In this document: positions 13,951-15,729 of the stretch, one piece after another
Position numbering within the stretch: position 1 is the first letter of the stretch
How the letters are laid out: every line of letters begins with the position of its first letter
The notes under the pieces: generated by a model
Told to the model about the DNA's origin: nothing
Databases searched by the model: none
Seen by the model: the letters and a program-made list of their open reading frames with translations, nothing else
Made by a program: the position numbers and the translations under genes
DNA from: an uncultured Prevotellaceae bacterium
GTDB taxonomy: Bacteria > Bacteroidota > Bacteroidia > Bacteroidales > Muribaculaceae
Assembly: GCA_937904375.1 (NCBI GenBank)
Contig: CALDIG010000109.1
Location: 1-15,729 of the forward strand
Direction of reading: 5' to 3'
Length of the DNA: 15,729 nucleotides

Positions 13951-15636
13951 ATGTTACAAATCCGATGTAAAAACAACAATGCGACACGAGAATTTCCGGA
14001 GGGAACGTCGCTACTCGATGTGTACAACGCTTTTGCCGATGAGCTGCAATTTAAGTATCCTGTGGTCTCGGCAAAGGTAAACAATGCCTCTCAGGGCCTC
14101 AAGTTCAGGCTCTTCCAGAACCGAGATGTGGAATTTATGGACGCTCGTCGCGGCTCGGGATACCGTACCTATGTGCGCTCGCTGTGCTTCGTGCTCTACA
14201 AGGCCACTACCGACACTTGCCCTGGCAGCAAGCTCTTTATCGAGCACCCCATCTCGGGGGGCTACTACTGCAACCTTAGAAAGAAAAATGGAGAGCCAGT
14301 CATCGACGACGACATCTCGCGCATCAGGACACGCATGCACGAGATTGTGGATAACGACATGGTGTTTCACCGCCATGAGGCTACTACCGAGGCCGCTATC
14401 AAGGTGTTTGCCGAGCGCGGCTTTGCCGACAAAGTGAAACTGCTGGAGTCGAGCGGACAAATCTACAGCGACTACTTCACGCTGGAAGACACTGCCGACT
14501 ATTTCTACGGTCCACTCGTACCCTCGGCAGGGTATCTGAAGGTTTGGGATGTCATAAAATATAAAGACGGATTGCTGCTGCGTGTCCACGACTGGGAGAA
14601 CCCCACGCAGCTGTCGCCCATGCGTGATATGCCGCACACCTTCGAGATGTTTGCCGAGAAAGTGCATTGGGATGTGATTATGCGTCAGTCCAACGCCGGC
14701 GACGTGAACAAGGCGATTCTCAACGGTCACGCCTCAGAGCTGATTCAGGTGAGTGAGGCGTTGCAGGAGAAGAAGATTGTGCAGATTGCCGAAGAGATTG
14801 ACCGTCGCTTCCGTGACAAGGAGAACCCCATACGCCTCGTGCTCATCACTGGTCCATCCAGCTCGGGAAAGACCACGTTCTGCAAACGTCTGTCAATCCA
14901 GCTGCTGGCTTGCGGTCTGCGCCCGTTGTCGTTCTCTACCGACGACTACTTCGTCAACCGCGAGGACACTCCACTGTTGCCTAACGGCGATTATGACTTC
15001 GACAACATCAAGGCTGTGGATTGCGACCTCCTCGAAGACCACCTCATGAAACTCATGAATGGCGAGAGGGTAGAAATTCCTGAGTTCAACTTCGTCACCG
15101 GCAAGAGGGAGTATAACGGCAAGAAGCTCAAACTCAAGAACGACACGGTGCTCATCATCGAGGGCATTCACGCCCTCAATCCCATGCTCACCGAGCGCAT
15201 CCCCGACAGCAAGAAGTTTAAGGTGTTTATCTCCACCCTCACCAGCATCTCGCTCGATGACCACAACTGGGTGCCCACCAGCGACAACCGCTTGCTGCGA
15301 CGCATCATCCGCGACTACAACAAGGGGGCTTTCAGCGCCACCGAGACCATCAGCCACTGGAAAAACGTGTGTACATCGGAGGAGAAATGGATTACGCCCT
15401 ATCAGGAGAATGCCGACATGATGTTCAACTCGGCGCTCAATATCGAGTTTGCCGTCTTGAGACCCTACGCCGAGCTCATCCTCGCCACTGTGCCCAAGAA
15501 CTGCCCCGAGTATAGCGAGGCTCACCGCCTGCTCAAGTTCATACACTACTTTATCCCCGTCGATGACAAGGAAATCCCGCCCACCAGCATCATGCGAGAG
15601 TTCCTCGGCGGCTCCAGCTTCAAGTACAACAGGTAA
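13951..15636 (+). CDS. Nucleoside (uridine) kinase with N-terminal TGS- and ThrRS-like domains
   Basis: A 561-residue fusion common in Bacteroidetes and Clostridia. Residues 1-65 resemble a TGS domain (MLQIRCKNNNATREFPEG). Residues about 70-240 resemble the second additional domain of threonyl-tRNA synthetase (HRHEATTEAAIKVFAERG). The C-terminal half is a uridine-kinase-type P-loop enzyme: GPSSSGKTT (301-309) binds ATP, followed by STDDYFVNRED, DYDFDNIKAVD, FNFVTGKREY and LIIEGIHALNP. The expected reaction is phosphorylation of uridine or cytidine with ATP in pyrimidine salvage. The role of the synthetase-like part is unknown. I chose ATG at 13951 rather than the in-frame TTG at 13942. It probably once followed trmO directly. 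Its TAA stop is the first three bases of a heptamer array. Confidence 0.9.
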   Translation: MLQIRCKNNNATREFPEGTSLLDVYNAFADELQFKYPVVSAKVNNASQGLKFRLFQNRDVEFMDARRGSGYRTYVRSLCFVLYKATTDTCPGSKLFIEHPISGGYYCNLRKKNGEPVIDDDISRIRTRMHEIVDNDMVFHRHEATTEAAIKVFAERGFADKVKLLESSGQIYSDYFTLEDTADYFYGPLVPSAGYLKVWDVIKYKDGLLLRVHDWENPTQLSPMRDMPHTFEMFAEKVHWDVIMRQSNAGDVNKAILNGHASELIQVSEALQEKKIVQIAEEIDRRFRDKENPIRLVLITGPSSSGKTTFCKRLSIQLLACGLRPLSFSTDDYFVNREDTPLLPNGDYDFDNIKAVDCDLLEDHLMKLMNGERVEIPEFNFVTGKREYNGKKLKLKNDTVLIIEGIHALNPMLTERIPDSKKFKVFISTLTSISLDDHNWVPTSDNRLLRRIIRDYNKGAFSATETISHWKNVCTSEEKWITPYQENADMMFNSALNIEFAVLRPYAELILATVPKNCPEYSEAHRLLKFIHYFIPVDDKEIPPTSIMREFLGGSSFKYNR

Positions 15637-15729
15637 GTAATAAGTGTTAAGTAGTAAGTAGTAAGTGTTAAGTAATAAGTGGTAAGTTATAAGTGGTAAG
15701 TTATAAGTGGTAAGTTATAAGTGGTAAGT
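15634..15729. repeat. Long heptamer tandem array TAAGTnn at the end of the kinase gene
   Basis: Thirteen full units and a partial one lie in unbroken 7-base register, each starting TAAGT with two variable bases (aa, gt, ag, ag, gt, aa, gg, ta, gg, ta, gg, ta, gg). From 15676 the alternation gg/ta makes a 14-base superunit. The array starts exactly on the TAA stop codon and runs out of the window, so its full length is unknown. Confidence 0.95.

Noticed and set aside
15634..15729. CRISPR-like array
   Set aside because: Units are 7 bases with no spacers and no cas genes nearby. It is a simple degenerate tandem repeat.

Overview
The window looks like chromosomal DNA of a Bacteroidales bacterium, probably Prevotellaceae or Muribaculaceae. 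The evidence is Bacteroidetes-type promoters (TTG, about 19 nt, then TAnnTTTG), no visible Shine-Dalgarno sequences, a DUF3316 outer-membrane-type protein, a long Bacteroidetes-type ParC and a TGS/ThrRS-like/uridine-kinase fusion. I infer the family only from protein style.

Layout, left to right. (1) The 3' part of secA (1-1407). A 174-bp element with 19-bp terminal inverted repeats and TTTA flanks sits inside its stop codon. A heptamer array and a strong bidirectional hairpin terminator follow. (2) A ypfJ-type zinc metallopeptidase gene on the minus strand, broken by one in-frame amber codon. (3) A tRNA-Lys(CTT) gene with promoter and terminator. (4) About 600 bp without a gene, holding palindromes, dispersed repeats and a good promoter for the next gene. 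(5) parC, whose N-terminal extension is encoded by a heptamer repeat. (6) A tightly packed run of a DUF3316 barrel protein, an S41 lipoprotein peptidase and trmO. (7) A two-gene, AT-richer island (about 8866-13920). It encodes a 333-aa methyltransferase-like 'subunit M' and a 1299-aa protein joining a GIY-YIG/T5orf172-like nuclease domain, an SF2 helicase, an N6-adenine methyltransferase (NPPY) and a probable target-recognition region. (8) A nucleoside (uridine) kinase fusion protein, followed by a long heptamer array that begins exactly on its stop codon.

The main find is the island. It is bracketed by a 28-bp direct repeat with one mismatch. The left copy is the 3' end of trmO. The right copy reads in the same frame to a different, plausible ancestral trmO end (VDGNTLKVIDK, stop) 21 bp before the kinase start. 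The simplest reading is that a restriction-modification-like defence cassette inserted at the 3' end of trmO, rebuilt that end, and split an older trmO-kinase gene pair. No integrase is present. The last part of the large protein, from just after NPPY through the recognition region, is more AT-rich than the rest of the gene, which suggests exchange of the specificity module.

A second theme is a set of degenerate 7-bp tandem arrays of four different sequences. Three start at a stop codon (secA as reconstructed, parC, the kinase) and one is translated inside parC. They resemble, in period only, the heptameric STRR repeats known from cyanobacteria.
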